A stretch of 64,000 bases of DNA from Monosporascus cannonballus. Its lineage: Eukaryota > Ascomycota > Sordariomycetes > Xylariales. The position numbers and the translations under genes were made by a program. This document shows, piece by piece, positions 22,001-34,723 of this stretch (the stretch's first letter is position 1; every line of letters begins with the position of its first letter). The stretch covers positions 62,001 through 126,000 of the forward strand of contig QJNS01000150.1 of the NCBI GenBank assembly GCA_004154925.1, given 5' to 3'. The notes beneath the pieces are model-generated. The model searched no databases. It had not been told where the DNA came from and saw only the letters and a program-made list of their open reading frames with translations.

Positions 22001-22969
22001 TTACAATCTTAATTTTACTTTTTTTTGTTTATTAATAAAAAATAAAATAAATTTTATTTTATGAATTCCGCCGTTAATTAATATTCCGTAATAACCTATT
22101 TTTAATAATGCTAAAAGTATATCGTAATTTTTAAATAAAATAATATCGAAATTAATTATTTGTTATTATATATTTATAAAACCTTACAAATAATTAATTT
22201 CGCCTATAAATTTTCCGTCATTATAAATTAATTGTTAGTTTTCGATATTCGTTATTATATAAGGTTTTAATTTATATTTTTATAATAATTTAGACATTTA
22301 AATTTTATTTCATATAATATAATTTTTGCTTAAAATTCCGTAATCCATTACTACGATATATTAATATGTTCCAATTCGTATTTCCAAAATAAGAAAATCG
22401 TTAACGTTTTTTATCGTCGCATTTAAAATGTCTTTTGGGAATTTCTTTTAATTTCTTTGCGTTCGTTATTTTACGGCTTTTTTCTAAATAATTTCTCTTT
22501 TAATTCTTATTCGAATTTATTAAATTTTGCATATATTCTTTTCGTTTAACGCATTAAACTGCTATAATTATCCTTTTTACCGGCATATTGGTCCTTTAAA
22601 CCATATTAAGTTTTTTTAATTTTATTATAATTCCGTTCTTCTCGAATAAATTATTTGTTTATGTTAAAGATTACATTTTATTATACGTTATTTATGTATT
22701 ATTTTAAAACTTTTTTGTAAATTAAAGTATTTTTTAATAACCTTTTTTTAAAGATTTATAATAAATACCAATTAAAAATAAAAATCCGTAATACCTTTTT
22801 AATAATATTTTTACCGTACCTGAAATCAATTCATTTTGTATTTAATAAATTATATTATTTATAAAAATAAAAAATGGTTTTTGTAAATATTATTCTTTTT
22901 ACAGTAATTTTTTATTTCGGCTAATTATTAAACATTTTTTAGAAATATAATTCGAAATTATTAACATTA

Positions 22970-24200
22970 TTATTTATTGCGCTTAATATTTCCGGTACGA
23001 TTTAAAAAATTAAAATGTTTATAATATATATATGTAATTTGTTCGTAAATATATTATTTCCGTTTTTCGTAATCGGGATATTTTTGTCGTCGACAATATA
23101 TAATATATATTCTGCCGTATCGATTAAAAATTCCGGGATAAATCTTTTTATCCAATTTTAATATTTACGTAATTATTTTTATAATACTTTTTATTATATT
23201 TACAGTATTTATTAAATTAATCTTTTTACTTTTCGTATTTTTCGTCGAATCTTTTATCGTAATAATCCTTATTAAATTTTTTATCGTAAACTTAATATGT
23301 ATTTAACTTAAATTATGTTAATAATTTTGCTACCGTTTTGTTAATTATTTTTAAATTCTTTTTCCGATATTAGGATTTAATTATTTTACCGTAATTGTTC
23401 AGGTTTAGTATATTTATAAGCGTTATATTTTATTTTGCCGTAATTAAAACATTTAATTTAATTCTAATTTTATTTATAAATAACGCCGAATTCCATAAAT
23501 TCTGGCATTATTCGATAAAAAATAAAAAATACGTTTCGTTATGTCTTTTACTTAAACTTACTATATTTTAAATGTAAAACATATTATCCTTTTTATACTC
23601 TTTTACATTATCGATTATCCATTTTAATTACATTTATCATATACTAATTTAATATAATTAATTGCTTAATCCGAATAATTTTATTTTTTATATTATTATT
23701 TAACTTTTTATAAAATATATCGATAAAAACGTTAATTTCGTTATTTTCTTTTCCGGCCTTAATTGCAAAACTTTTAAAGGTTACGGTATACATAGATACG
23801 GATCTTTTTTGTCGAAATTACAAAAATTATTAAACCGTAAATCGTTTTTTATTTAAATTACAAGAATTATCGCGTATTTTTTTCGAAATTAATATAAAAT
23901 AAATGAATTTTATTAATAAAATCCTTTTTATCTAATTTTTTTTATTTTTAAGAAACTTTTTATAAGTGGCTTAAATTAATTAACAGTATTTTTTATTAGG
24001 CATATTTTTATTATTAAAATTATGTCGGCTAAACAATTAAGGTTCAGAAAACGAACATAAATTTATGCCTAAATTAAAAAAATTTAACGGTTATTTTTTT
24101 TATTACAATGTTCCAGATTTTTAGGCTTTATACGGGCGAAAAAGGTTTAGGTAAATAACGTAACCTTAAGTTATTAAACTTTTGTTTTTAATGTCCGAAT
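22970..24200 (-). pseudogene. gag: Ty3-A gag (A3), RIP-inactivated
   Basis: This matches the Gag segment of A9 and A1 in reverse orientation at 22980-23130 and extends to the 5' LTR at 24309. Stops are dense in all frames. Confidence 0.55.
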
Positions 24201-24308
24201 ATAAACTTAAAATTATTAAATAAAGGTATTTTAAATATTACTTAATATTTTGAAAATATTAAATATTGCTTAAAATTTACCGATATTATTAAATTAAAAT
24301 TTATAACG

Positions 24309-24698
24309 TATAACGGTTAAACGCTTTAATTAATTATTAAACCTTAAGTCGACGGCTTATTATTAATAGAAATATCGTAAGCATCTAAATGATAAATATC
24401 ATAATCGTATTATATCTTTTAATATTAAAAATTTAAAAAGTATTATAAATAATTAATATTAATAAATATTGTAAATTCAAGTTCTTGAAATTATGAAATT
24501 AACGAAGATATATGTTTTCCTTTTTTGGCTTAATTATTTATAATTATACGGCTAGTAATAATTATAAATGCTTATGATCCCCTTGAATTACTTCTAATTA
24601 TTAGTTTGGTAGTGATTACCGTTACCTAACCTATGGGGTGGCCCTTATAATCCCGGCTTGACCGTTTCTTGAGGCCGGAGCTTGTTTGGGTCGTAACA
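24309..24698 (-). repeat. 5' LTR of A3 (390 bp)
   Basis: It starts TATAACGGTTAAAC (RIP form of TGTGACGGCTAGG) and ends GGGTCGTAACA. Its U3 has TAATAATTATAAATGC-type repeats unlike those of A2. Confidence 0.88.
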
Positions 24699-24703
24699 AC
24701 TAT

Positions 24704-26289
24704 ATCACCGCTAAAGAGGATTATATTATAGAATTTTAATATATTAAAGAAAAATTTAATTAGAGAGCGAATTATATTATTAGGGCGTAAGACTGCTAAT
24801 ATTGCAAAAGAAATTAAAATTATCATTATGCAATATCGTCAAATTACTGACTTTATTAAATAAAGATGTAATCTTAAAATAAGAAGTTAAACTTTAAAAA
24901 TGTACGCCTAAATATTATTTAATAATATATTACGAGAGATTAATATATCAAATGAAACAAAATTAAAATATAGATTAATAAAATATTGTTACAGAGAACC
25001 ATCTTGAGTAATAAATTAAAATCATTTGTTAAAAATAAAAAAACGTTTTAGGAACCGATTAATTTACAAAAGAATAATTAAATAAAATTATAAGCTGAAA
25101 ACCCCGGACGGTTATACGATATTACGAACAAAATATCAAATAATACAAATATTAAATTACTGAATAACTGGCAACCTAAAACTACAGAACCTATTAAAAA
25201 CAAATATTAAAGTCCAAATACGGAATAAGTATTTCGAAAATTATATAGTTATAAATAATATTAGCATATAAGAAACTAATCAATCCGAAAAAAGAAAAAG
25301 ATTATTGAGGTTATTTGCAAAATATGAATAAATAAAAAGATGTATTAATTTATATTTTTATTTAATTGTTAAAACCGTTAAAATATTAAAATAACGATTT
25401 ATTCGAATTTTTCGAAACACTGCGAATTTTAATTATATAACGTGGATCGGTAAACTTTTTTTTAGTTAAACGTTAAAAGGAATTTATATAAAATTCGTAA
25501 AAAACCTGATAATTTAATTTATATATATCCAATCTAACTTCTGGTTTTTCTATAAAACGCGTTTAAAAACCTGTACACTAATTATTTTCAAATATATAAT
25601 TATATTTATCTATAGAGCTTATATAATTATGACAAATATTATTCTCGAAATCAAAAAGCAATATATATCCGAAAAATAAAAACATTCCATAATTTTCAGG
25701 CAATTTCAAACCGTAATAACCCTTTTTACAAAATTCGCAAAATGTCAAATTAAATATTCCAAAAGCCTGAATAAACAGCCTATTTATATACCGAAAATCC
25801 TTAATAAGATATCCCAGAAATTAACTCAAAGGACCGGCGCAAATCCCTTCTACAAACACGGCGTTTATCCCGGGCTTATTTTGAGAAAATAGCATTTTGG
25901 TAATCGGCGATTCGGCGTTAACAGCTTCCCAAAAATTGGTATCGGTAATTCGCCTTTTCAGGAACTAACTTATAACGGGACCGGAAATAAACGAAATAAG
26001 TATTCCTTTAAGTATTTATTATTAATTAAATTAAAATAGATTATAATTAAAAAATAAGTTACTTCGAAATGCATAAAAGTAATATAAATAATAACCGCAT
26101 TATTATTCGAGATATTGACTATAAAATAAAATATAAAAAATGAATATTGACGAATGTTTGATATATTAATATTGGTAAATGGATCAAAATGTCGGTTAGT
26201 GATTCTTGAACCGGGAGGAATCGATAAAATTAAGGATAAAAAAGATTTTTTAAAGTTAATATTAGGTACTGGCGTTATTAATTGGTAAC
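24704..26289. other. RIP-degraded block, unclassified
   Basis: This continues from the right flank of A3. I see no LTR and no motif I can name. From about 25800 to 25990 the composition is closer to normal (for example GGACCGGCGC), and short frames stay open. It could be the rest of D1, or part of the same lost sequence as the frames at 26290-28130. A 66-codon minus-strand frame at 24626-24826 crosses the A3 LTR end and is not real. Confidence 0.4.
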
Positions 26290-26760
26290 TTCTAGAGAAC
26301 GGCTCGACGGTTTCTAAAATTAAGGAAATTTATAGATTACCTTTAATATATTGTTATATGCCTTATTAAGGATAATATAGTTTTAGAAGAAATGCATTAT
26401 TTATAACTGGAGTTGTACGAAAAAGGTAATTATTACCTTTAGCAATATTACAAAATCGATACCGAAAAAAAGATGCAATTCGGATATAGGAGCTTAACGA
26501 TATATGGGATTTTGGCTTTTACAAATATCGGATGGGTTAATCGGAGGTTTATTATTACGTTAAAGCTAAGAAACCAAAAGCTTATTTACTTTACGGATGA
26601 AAGGTTTAATAAATATGAAGTGCTATAAAGCTTTAAGGACGCGACGACGATATGCCGAAAAACGATCAAGGTTTTCGAAATTCTGATTATATCGAATTTC
26701 ATTGCTTCTGATAATATCGGAAACATTATCTTTAATTGACGGATAGTTTATTTGCTTAAT
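26290..26760 (+). pseudogene. Unknown protein, RIP-shredded frame
   Basis: The + frame in phase with ATG 26473 continues for about 150 codons, broken only by TAA, TAG or TGA that fit RIP of CAA, CAG or TGG. Recognisable pieces are LELYEKGNYYL, KKMQFGYRSLTIYGIL, KLIYFTDERFNKYEVL and CRKTIKVFEILIISNFIASD. The well-kept alternation of hydrophobic and charged residues suggests a real former protein. I do not recognise the family. It is less RIP-mutated than the Ty3-A copies, which suggests a different history. Confidence 0.45.
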
Positions 26761-27182
26761 TAATTTTTCAGGACCCGTAATAATACCGAAGCTTTAACGC
26801 TTGAAAAGTTTTGACGGTTTAGAAATACTCATAATAAACTGATTAAACGTATTAAAAGAAAAAAAAGGATATATGTAAACATAAATATCGATATACGTAA
26901 ATAAGTAATATATATTGTTGATAAAAAGAAAATAAGAGATTATAAAAGTTAAAGCCTGAAAAGGTACAAAATTAATAACGCTTGCAAGTAATTAATCAAA
27001 GATAACAATAACCTACAGTATTTCTCTTAATAACATTATATCAAAATTTCCTGAAATTTTCTCGGCGTATTAGAATATTCTTTAAAAAGACGATTAGGAG
27101 TAATTATTAACAGTATCACATATTTATTTACCTGTACTACGATTCCTTATTTGCTATATACTCAGACCCCATTGTATACATT

Positions 27183-28130
27183 ATGATATCGACACCGTCG
27201 AAAACGCAGTTTAAAAAACCAATTCAAATTGATCCTGAGCCAAACCCTAAGAAAATAAATTAATTTAGGTCTGGTGAATTAAGTAAGATTGCGAATATTA
27301 AGGTTTTGGATACGTTAGAATTTGAAAAAATACTAAAAAGGTTATACGGTAATACTTTATCTTATATTCCCATATTTCGTTCTAATCGAAAAGTTAATTT
27401 TGATCGATTAATACTTATTATCCCATATAATTAAGAAGGAAATCGCCCTCAGGATTATTTTGGAATGCTATCAGATTTCGAAAATAATCCGAACCTATAG
27501 CAATATGTCGTAACAGTATTACTTTAGAAAATTACTATATGTATTATCGACGAAAAATACCTCGGATTAAAAAATATTATTATATTAACATACGCATTTT
27601 TGCACATAGCCATAAAAGATAAATTAATATATATTTTCGAGATCGGTCGTTTTATTACCTAAAGACGTTATATGCTCTTGGATAAAACAATAAAAACTGC
27701 TATTCGCAATTCGGATTCTAATTACGTCTAAATCATAATTTACGATATTATACGTATTAATAAAATTAAGAGATATTGGCATTAAGTTGACCTTTTACAT
27801 ATTCGATTAAAGCGCACCTTGATAATATTTGATAGTATTTTTTTTAAATAATCGAATTAAGAAACTGTTAAGATTTTACCGACAAAAATAAGAACAAATT
27901 AGTTTCGATAATTTATTTATACGTATTAACAAAGCCGGAACTCCTAAATAATATCTTAACTAGATATATAGTATTTAGATAGCTTATTTATTTTATGGTG
28001 TTATACGGAAACTTGGTTTATAAGCAATTAAAAAGCCAATTTTGGATAAGAAAAAGCAATTGATCGAAAATGTGGAAAAGGAGAATAAGGCGTACCTTAA
28101 TTTATATAACAGAAATTAGAACAAAAATAC
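27183..28130 (+). pseudogene. Unknown protein with start codon, RIP-shredded frame
   Basis: ATG 27183 opens a frame starting MISTPSKTQFKKPIQIDPEP, which runs for more than 230 codons with stops that all fit RIP of CAA, CAG or TGG (for example TAA after IIPYN and TAG after NPNL). Pieces include LYGNTLSYIPIFRSNRKVNF, ICIIDEKYLGLKN and YMLLDKTIKTAIRNSDSN. Beyond about 27920 the frame shifts, but a similar-looking reading (IENVEKENKAYLNLYNRN) continues to about 28130. The initial Pro/Lys-rich stretch looks like a flexible amino terminus. I do not recognise the family. It lies just downstream of another frame of the same style, so the two may be parts of one gene or of one lost accessory element. 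Confidence 0.5.
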
Positions 28131-28962
28131 CTAAAAGATTTTGGCTTAATAAACGGCCGTTACTTATTTTTGGAAACCGCCCGAACTTTTTTTATTAATC
28201 GATCAAGATATTTGTATATTTCGTTAATCCCGAAACGGTTACGGATTTACGTATAAATAATATAGTAATATTAAATCAAAATATATATTTCGCCCGTTAA
28301 TTAATACTTAGCATACCCGAAGTATATTGGTAGGAACTTACAAAACCTCGTATTATTAGGTAGAAGATATATATTAAACTGTTAGAAAACGACCAAAACC
28401 TTATTTTGTCCTAAGATAGCCGGATTAAAAAAAGTATAAGGCGTCGATTAACGATTAAAAATCGGAAAATAAAGTATAAAAAGATAGAGAGAAAGCTTTT
28501 TAACGCGAAAAGGTAATTAGAAAACGAGGTCGGAATTCGGAATTAAAAATATTAAACGATATATTATGTCGAAAAAAAAGGATTAATCGGTAAGGATATA
28601 AATATAATATACTTATTATGGCATTAGGTTATTGTTGTTTTTTACGATAAAAGAAGGACGTTTTTTATTATAAAAAAAGGCTTAAAATAAGGCGAGATAT
28701 TACGCTTATGATTAAGTTCGGCTAATCAGAAAGCCCGGGTTTCGCATATATCTTAAGAAGTTCTTTTACGCCATAGGTTTAACCCTTACGTATTATCGAG
28801 AACCATTATTACTTAATATGTTTTTTGCCACTTTAGTTATCGAGGTTTAATACTATTAATACAATCAGATTAAGTTTTTTATTTCGACAATCCCTTTCCG
28901 TATCGTGTTATAATGTACTTGTCCGCACTGATCAAGACCAACTCCCCTACTCCAATTCAGTA
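28131..28962. other. Continuation of the unclassified block
   Basis: The + strand has more open stretches with RIP-type stops (TYFWKPPELFLLIDQDIC near 28160-28215), but the phase changes repeatedly. Homology with the Ty3-A gag region begins abruptly at about 28963. I cannot classify this part. Confidence 0.35.
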
Positions 28963-30400
28963 TTGGGCCTAGATTATATTAATGACCTTGTTATCGTTTT
29001 TTTGATTATTCCTAGATCGTTTTTCCTGTATGAGTGTCCAGTTATTTTGTCGTGGCCTTTTAGGCTTTTTACAGATGCTTTGGTAGTATCTCATTTTGCT
29101 ATAATTATAGCACTTAATCCGATTTTTGTTATTGCGCCGAATCGTTCCGAGATCTATTGGTCCTGATATCGTGTTATGCGATATGGATAGTATCGCGTTT
29201 TTTTTTCTTAGTTGGCCGAATAGACTTTATGCTTTAGAATGTATTGTTCTTTTTTCTTTATATAGCGTTCGTATAGCCTATTATTAATCTTAACTGCTTT
29301 GGTAATGTACCGATTTAAGGTTTCGGTTTTAAAAATTTGATAATCCTATTCTTAACGTTATCCTTTAGTTCCCTGTAAAATATATCGATTACATTATTGC
29401 TTTCGTCGTCCGTTTATTCTGTCTTGGCCATAAGACTTTTAAATGCGATAGCATATTTGAAAACAGGTTTTTTCTGTTGTAATCGCAGGATTTCCTATAT
29501 TGCCGTCCGTTTTTTGTCCGAGTTCTTAAAATTGGCCTTTAGCTTTTTTTCAAAGTTTACGTAATCGGAAAAATGAGTTCTGGTAGCCTTTTCCTAATTT
29601 GTCTTTACGTTCTCCAAAGAGTTCCTTATAACTGGTTTAAACTAACCCAGAGCGTTTTACGTAACAAAAACTATTATAGCGAAAATTCTGTTTGCGAACT
29701 TTTTTAAATTTTAAAAACGGAAATATATTCGTATTTAAATAAGGAAACTTAAAAGGTTTCCCTTTTTATTATAAGATTAAGGCTTTTTTTGTCTTATATC
29801 GTAATATAACAGTACGTATTAAGGTAATTACAGCATGTTTTACGAGTTATTTAATTTATTTTTCGAACTTTTTAATACTGGTCTAAAGTTACGTAATAAC
29901 AAAGAGTGCTTAGATACTGGTCGATATCTTAACCAAAACGATATTATTTAAAGTTTAACGGTATTACTAAACAAAAACTTATAACGTATAACGGCTAAAT
30001 AATTTAACTAATTACTAAACCTTAATTTTATAAATTTCTATTAATAAAAATATTATAAAATTTTAAATAATAAATGTAATAGTATATTATCTTTTATAAC
30101 AATATAAATATTATAATTATATTATAATTAATTGATATTAATAAATATTATAAATTCATATAATTTATATTATAAAAGTAATAAACGTATATATCCTTAT
30201 TTTGGCTTAAGGTACTTAAACGGCTTAAATTGTTAAGCGCGTTAAGCCATTTGAGCTTTTTCGCCGGCTTAAGAGGCTTAAGTTACTTGGCACCTTGAGA
30301 CCTTTAAGATGGTTACGTGACGTCTTGGTTGGGGTCGGGCTTTTATTCTCTTCGTGGGTCCGACCGTCCGTAGAGAAACCAAGACCGTTAGGTCATAACA
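28963..30400 (-). mobile_element. Ty3-A copy A4, truncated (gag start and 5' LTR)
   Basis: Only the 5' end of this minus-oriented element is present: the amino part of gag (28963-29986, aligning with A5 at 32165-33175) and the 5' LTR (29987-30400). At 30401 the reverse transcriptase region of A5 begins, so A4 was inserted into A5. The rest of A4 is missing at 28963. A 67-codon + strand frame at 28963-29166 is the shadow of gag. Confidence 0.7.
29987..30400 (-). repeat. 5' LTR of A4 (414 bp)
   Basis: It starts TATAACGGCTAAAT and ends GTTAGGTCATAACA. The U3 contains GGCTTAAG-type repeats (30200-30290), shared with the A9 LTR but not with A2, A3, A7 or A8. Confidence 0.85.
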
Positions 30401-31859
30401 TGTTGATAGTTAATTATAAATCGTAATTTTCTGTTTTCTTCTTTGGTACGAAAAATATTAGATACTTTGCGGGCGATTTCGAAAGGTCAATTTATTCTTT
30501 TTATAACCGATTTTTTAGATACTTTTTAAAAGCGCGTAATTTATTTCCGTTAACGTTGTAAAGGAAGTAAAATCTCGTCGGAAATACTTTTTTTAAAAAA
30601 TTATTTTTTAATTTTATTAATTATATTCTAGTAATTTCATATTCATTTTTTTTCTGAAAGGTTTTTCTATCAGTAGTATTATAGTAATATATTAATTAGA
30701 TCTTTTCATTTTCAAGGCTATTATTTTAGATCGTTATTTAATTACCTTAATTTCGTTTTAATAATAATAATAATACGTCGTATTCATTTTTGATATTCAT
30801 TTTTTTGTGTTTTATCCTTTTAAGTAATAAAGCTTTTATTATATCCTTTTGATTATATTTCTCGTTATTTTCAATCGAATATTAAGATTTCCGATTTTTA
30901 TATCGGTTAATAAAATGTAAGGCGAATTTTATTTAATTAAATCTTTTATTAATTAAAATTCGGTACTAGCAGATCTATAGTAATCCCAAGATTACGTCGG
31001 AATTTCTAAATAAAACGATATCGGAATTCATTATTTGGTATCGTTTTTGGACAAAGATTTCGAAATAATTAAATTTGCGTATAATTTTTCTATTATCATA
31101 AGCCAATTCTTAACTTTCGATATTCGTAATTATATCACGTTCTAATTTATGTCTTTATATTAATTTAAACTTATTAATTATATCTGGTATAATGTAATTT
31201 CCGCTCAACGTTCCGTATTTTATTATGATAGTTTATTAATATATTTTAATTTATATATCCAAAATGGTAAAATTATTAACGGTTCTTATTATTATGTTTA
31301 AGGACTTTGTTTGGTAATGTCTTTTAATTTTCTTAAGTTTCGTTATTTTGCAGCTTTTTTATAAATCCCTTTTTTTAATTTCTTTTTTGAATTTATCAAG
31401 TTTTATTTGTATTTTTATCTATAGTACGTTAAGTTGTTATATTTATTATTATTATCGGCGTATTACTTTTTCGAACTATATTAATTATTTTACATTTTGT
31501 TGAAATTGTGTTCTTTATTAGGTAAATTTCTTTTTTATTTCGACCGTATATTATTATACGTTGTATTAATTATTGGTTTAAATTTTCTCAAAAAATTAAC
31601 CTATTTGTTTTAATAATTGTGAGTTTCTTTGGAGCGTAAAATAAATACTAATTAAAAATAAAGATTTATAATAGCTTTTTAACAGTATATTTCTATTATA
31701 TACTGCATTAATGTCTTTTTCGTTTAGTGATCATATTACTTATAATGATAAAAAGGGTGTTTTTCCGAGTATTACTTTTTTCGAGTTATTTATTTATTTC
31801 CGCTAACTGGTGAATATTATTTCTTAAAGTTATAAATTCAAAATATCGATATTATTACT

Positions 31860-33160
31860 TATCATTTTTGTTATTTCCGGTTCGGTTTGGAACAATATAT
31901 CCTTTATAATATATACGAGTTATTCTTTCGTAGATATATTATTTTTATTTTTCGTAATCGGGATATTGTCGTGGTCGACAATATATAGCATATATTTTGC
32001 CGTATCGATTAAGAGTTCCGAGGTGAATTTTTTTCTCTTTAATCCTAGTATTTCCGTAATTATTTTTGTAATTTTTGTTATTATATTCGTAATATTTATC
32101 AGGTCAATCTCCTGGTTTCGCGCATTTTCGGTCGAATATCCTATCGTAATAGCTTTCGTTCGTATCTAGTCTTGATTATGTTAATAATTTTATTATTATT
32201 ATTTTAACTGTTCCTGGATTAGCTTTCTAATACAAGTATCCAATTATTTTTTCGTGGCTTTTTATGCTTTTTATAAGTACTTTGGTAATGTCCTATTTTA
32301 TTATAATTATAATATTCAACTTAATTTTTATTTTTATATTAGTTCGTTCCAAGACCTATCGGTTTTAGTACTGTGCTATACGATATGGATAATATATCGC
32401 ACTTTTTTCTTTAGTTTGTTTAATACCCTCCGTATCTTAAAGCATATTGTCTTTTTTTAGGCGTCGTTCGTAGACCTTATTATTAATTTTAATAATTTCG
32501 GTAATATACTGATTTAAAGGTCTAGATTTTAAAAAATTAATAATCTTAATTTTAACGTTATCTTTTGATCTCTTATAAAATATAACAATTAAATTATTAC
32601 CTTTATTATTAGTTTACCTCATTTGGCTATGGAATTTTAAATGTAATAAGTTATTTAAAAGCAGGTTCTTTATGTTAAAACCTTAAAACTTATTATATAA
32701 CCGTCCGTTTTTTATCCGAATTCTCAAAATTGGCCTTTAATTTCTTTTTAAACTTTACGTAATCGGAAACAAGAATCCTAGTGATTTGTTTTTATTTGTC
32801 TTTATATTTTCCAGATAACTTTTATAACCTGATTAAACTAGTTTAAAGCGTTTTTCTCAAAGAAAACCGCTGTAGTTAAAATTTTATTTACGGGTTTTTT
32901 AAATTTTGAAAACGGAAATACCTTCGCATTTAGGTAGCGAAATTTTAAACGTTTTTTATTATAGGGTTATGGGTTTTTGCTTGATATCGTAATATAATAA
33001 TACGTATCAAGGCGATTACCGCTTATTTTACAAGCTATTAAATTTGCTTTTCGAAGTTTTTAATTCTGGCCTAAAAATTACGCTGTGATAAAAGATATCT
33101 GAGTACTGGTTAATATTTTACTTAAAGAAGTATTATTTTGAATTTAGCGGTATTATTAAA
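31860..33160 (-). pseudogene. gag: Ty3-A gag (A5), RIP-inactivated
   Basis: The minus strand aligns with gag of A1 and A9 (31870-32040) and, further right, with the gag amino part in A4. Stops are frequent in the coding frame. Confidence 0.6.
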
Positions 33161-33175
33161 TAAAGGTTTATAACG

Positions 33176-33568
33176 TATATTCATTACATAATTTAATTAA
33201 TCATTTTACTTTAATTGTACAAGTTTATAGTAACTGAAATATCGTAAAAGTTTAAATAATAAGTAGAGTAACATATTATTTTTTATAATATTAAAAGTAT
33301 TAAAGTTATATTACAAACGATTAATATTAATAAATAGTTATAAATAAATATTATCCAAATTATAAAAACAATACGTATATATATTTTCTTTATTTGTGGC
33401 TTAATTATTTGTGATTACGTAACCGGTAGTAATTACGATCACTTAAGATCACCTCTGATCACCGATAATCATTGATTTAGTAGTGATTATTATCACGTGA
33501 CCCGAGGGGTGGCCCGTATTATCCTTGTCTGACCGTTGCTCGAGGTCGAAGCTTGTCGAGTTGTAACA
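33176..33568 (-). repeat. 5' LTR of A5 (393 bp)
   Basis: It starts TATATTCATTACATAATTTA, more diverged than other copies, and ends CGAGTTGTAACA. The U3 has TCACTTAAGATCACC-like repeats near 33440. Confidence 0.75.
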
Positions 33569-34283
33569 ATAGGACACTGACGCCGAACATATAGCATATA
33601 TTTTCTTCAGGTACATTTTTAGAATTTACTGATTACCAATGGAAATTATCTTAGACAAAGGATTAACATTTACATCTAAGTTTTAGCAAAGCTTTATAAT
33701 ACAGATCAGCCAAAATTACAAATTGTCTAACTTTTTTAGAATATAAGCAAATAAATAAACAAAACGAACGAACTAAACTTTTGAAATTCACTTTTGGTAT
33801 TATATTAATTACGAATAAATTATTAATTTAAAGAATTACTAATTACATAATTAATTTATAATACCAATTATTACGAAAATATTAACATAATATTTGCAAA
33901 TATTAATTTTAGTTTTATTTTAAATATTTATAAGAAAATAGGTAATGACGGTCCAAATAATATTAAAGTAATATTTACGTCAAAGCAACTTTACTAATTG
34001 TACTAAAAAATAAAAATAAAATTAAAATTCGTACGTGACTAAATAAATAAGTATTATAACAAAAAAAACTTAAAAACATTAAATTTTAAAAAAGAGAACA
34101 TAATTCTTTAAATTATAAACAATATTTAAGCAATACAACTTAGCAAAAAACTCGATTTTAAATATATTAATGTATTCAAAATTACCCAAAAAAAATTATT
34201 TACTGGAACTTCTATTTCAGGTCAAATTTTATCCAGTTTTTTATATTTTTTTGTTCGAATTAATGGCAGATACTATCGTAAAT
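33569..34283 (+). pseudogene. pol: Ty3-A integrase fragment of A6
   Basis: The + strand aligns with the integrase of A9 at 62850-63545. Near 33640 it reads MEIILDKGLTFTSKF, which is the second catalytic motif (family SDRG-x-x-FTS-x-F, Asp partly changed to Asn/Lys by RIP). It continues through the carboxy-terminal part to 34283, where A7 is inserted. The preceding part (first catalytic Asp) is cut off by A5. The enzyme would insert the element cDNA into the genome. Confidence 0.7.
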
Positions 34284-34655
34284 TGTGACGGCTAAGGGGT
34301 TTAACCAATTATTAAACCTTAGTCGTACGGGTTTTTATTAGCAGAATTATCATAGAAATCTGAACAATAAATACAGTAACTATATAACGTCTTATAATTC
34401 TAAAGGTACCTTGAGTAACGATATTGTATTACCAGCTGGTATTATCTAAACTATAGAAATATTAAGCGTATATATTCTGATTTTTTTAATCCTATCGAAC
34501 CCGGCTCTATAAGCTTTACGATCGATCCTGTTAAACTTAGCTTTATAGGCTTTACGATCGATCTTATCGAATTATTACGTAACTTAACCTATATGGTTTA
34601 ATTATTTCCCTTATTACGACTGTTTCCCGGGGCCGCAGCCTGTTAAGTTATAATA
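34284..34655 (-). repeat. 3' LTR of A7 (372 bp)
   Basis: It starts TGTGACGGCTAAGG and ends AAGTTATAATA. The U3 has about two 36-bp repeats of GATCCTGTTAAACTTAGC type near 34485-34570. Confidence 0.88.
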
Positions 34656-34723
34656 CGTTCCTCTTTTTTTATTATTTTCGCCTCGAAAAATTCTTTTTTT
34701 ATAAGTTTTTCCTTTATAATTAT

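Larger units (their letters stand above)
17968..24698 (-). mobile_element. Ty3-A copy A3, full length (6731 bp)
   Basis: LTRs of 358 bp (17968-18325) and 390 bp (24309-24698) flank it, with duplication ACTAT outside. The layout is the same as A2: gag at 22980-24180 (minus), RT near 21200, antisense frame at 18412-19032. It is one of the most heavily RIP-mutated copies. The two LTRs differ in length because U3 repeats differ. Confidence 0.9.
30401..33568 (-). mobile_element. Ty3-A copy A5, 5' half (RT to 5' LTR)
   Basis: The sequence from 30401 aligns with A2 from about 13985 and A3 from about 21510 (reverse transcriptase region) and continues through protease and gag (31860-33160) to the right LTR at 33176-33568. 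The 3' half should lie to the left of A4 but is absent. The right flank ATAGG (33569-33573) would be the target duplication; its partner was not found. The element is inserted in the integrase of A6. The open + strand frames at 31966-32169 and 32254-32460 are shadows of gag. Confidence 0.75.

Noticed and set aside
24704..28962. Starship captain (DUF3435 tyrosine recombinase) or Crypton-like integrase in the unclassified block
   Set aside because: I looked for the R-H-R-Y type recombinase motifs in the readable frames and could not find them. The frames remain unidentified rather than assigned.
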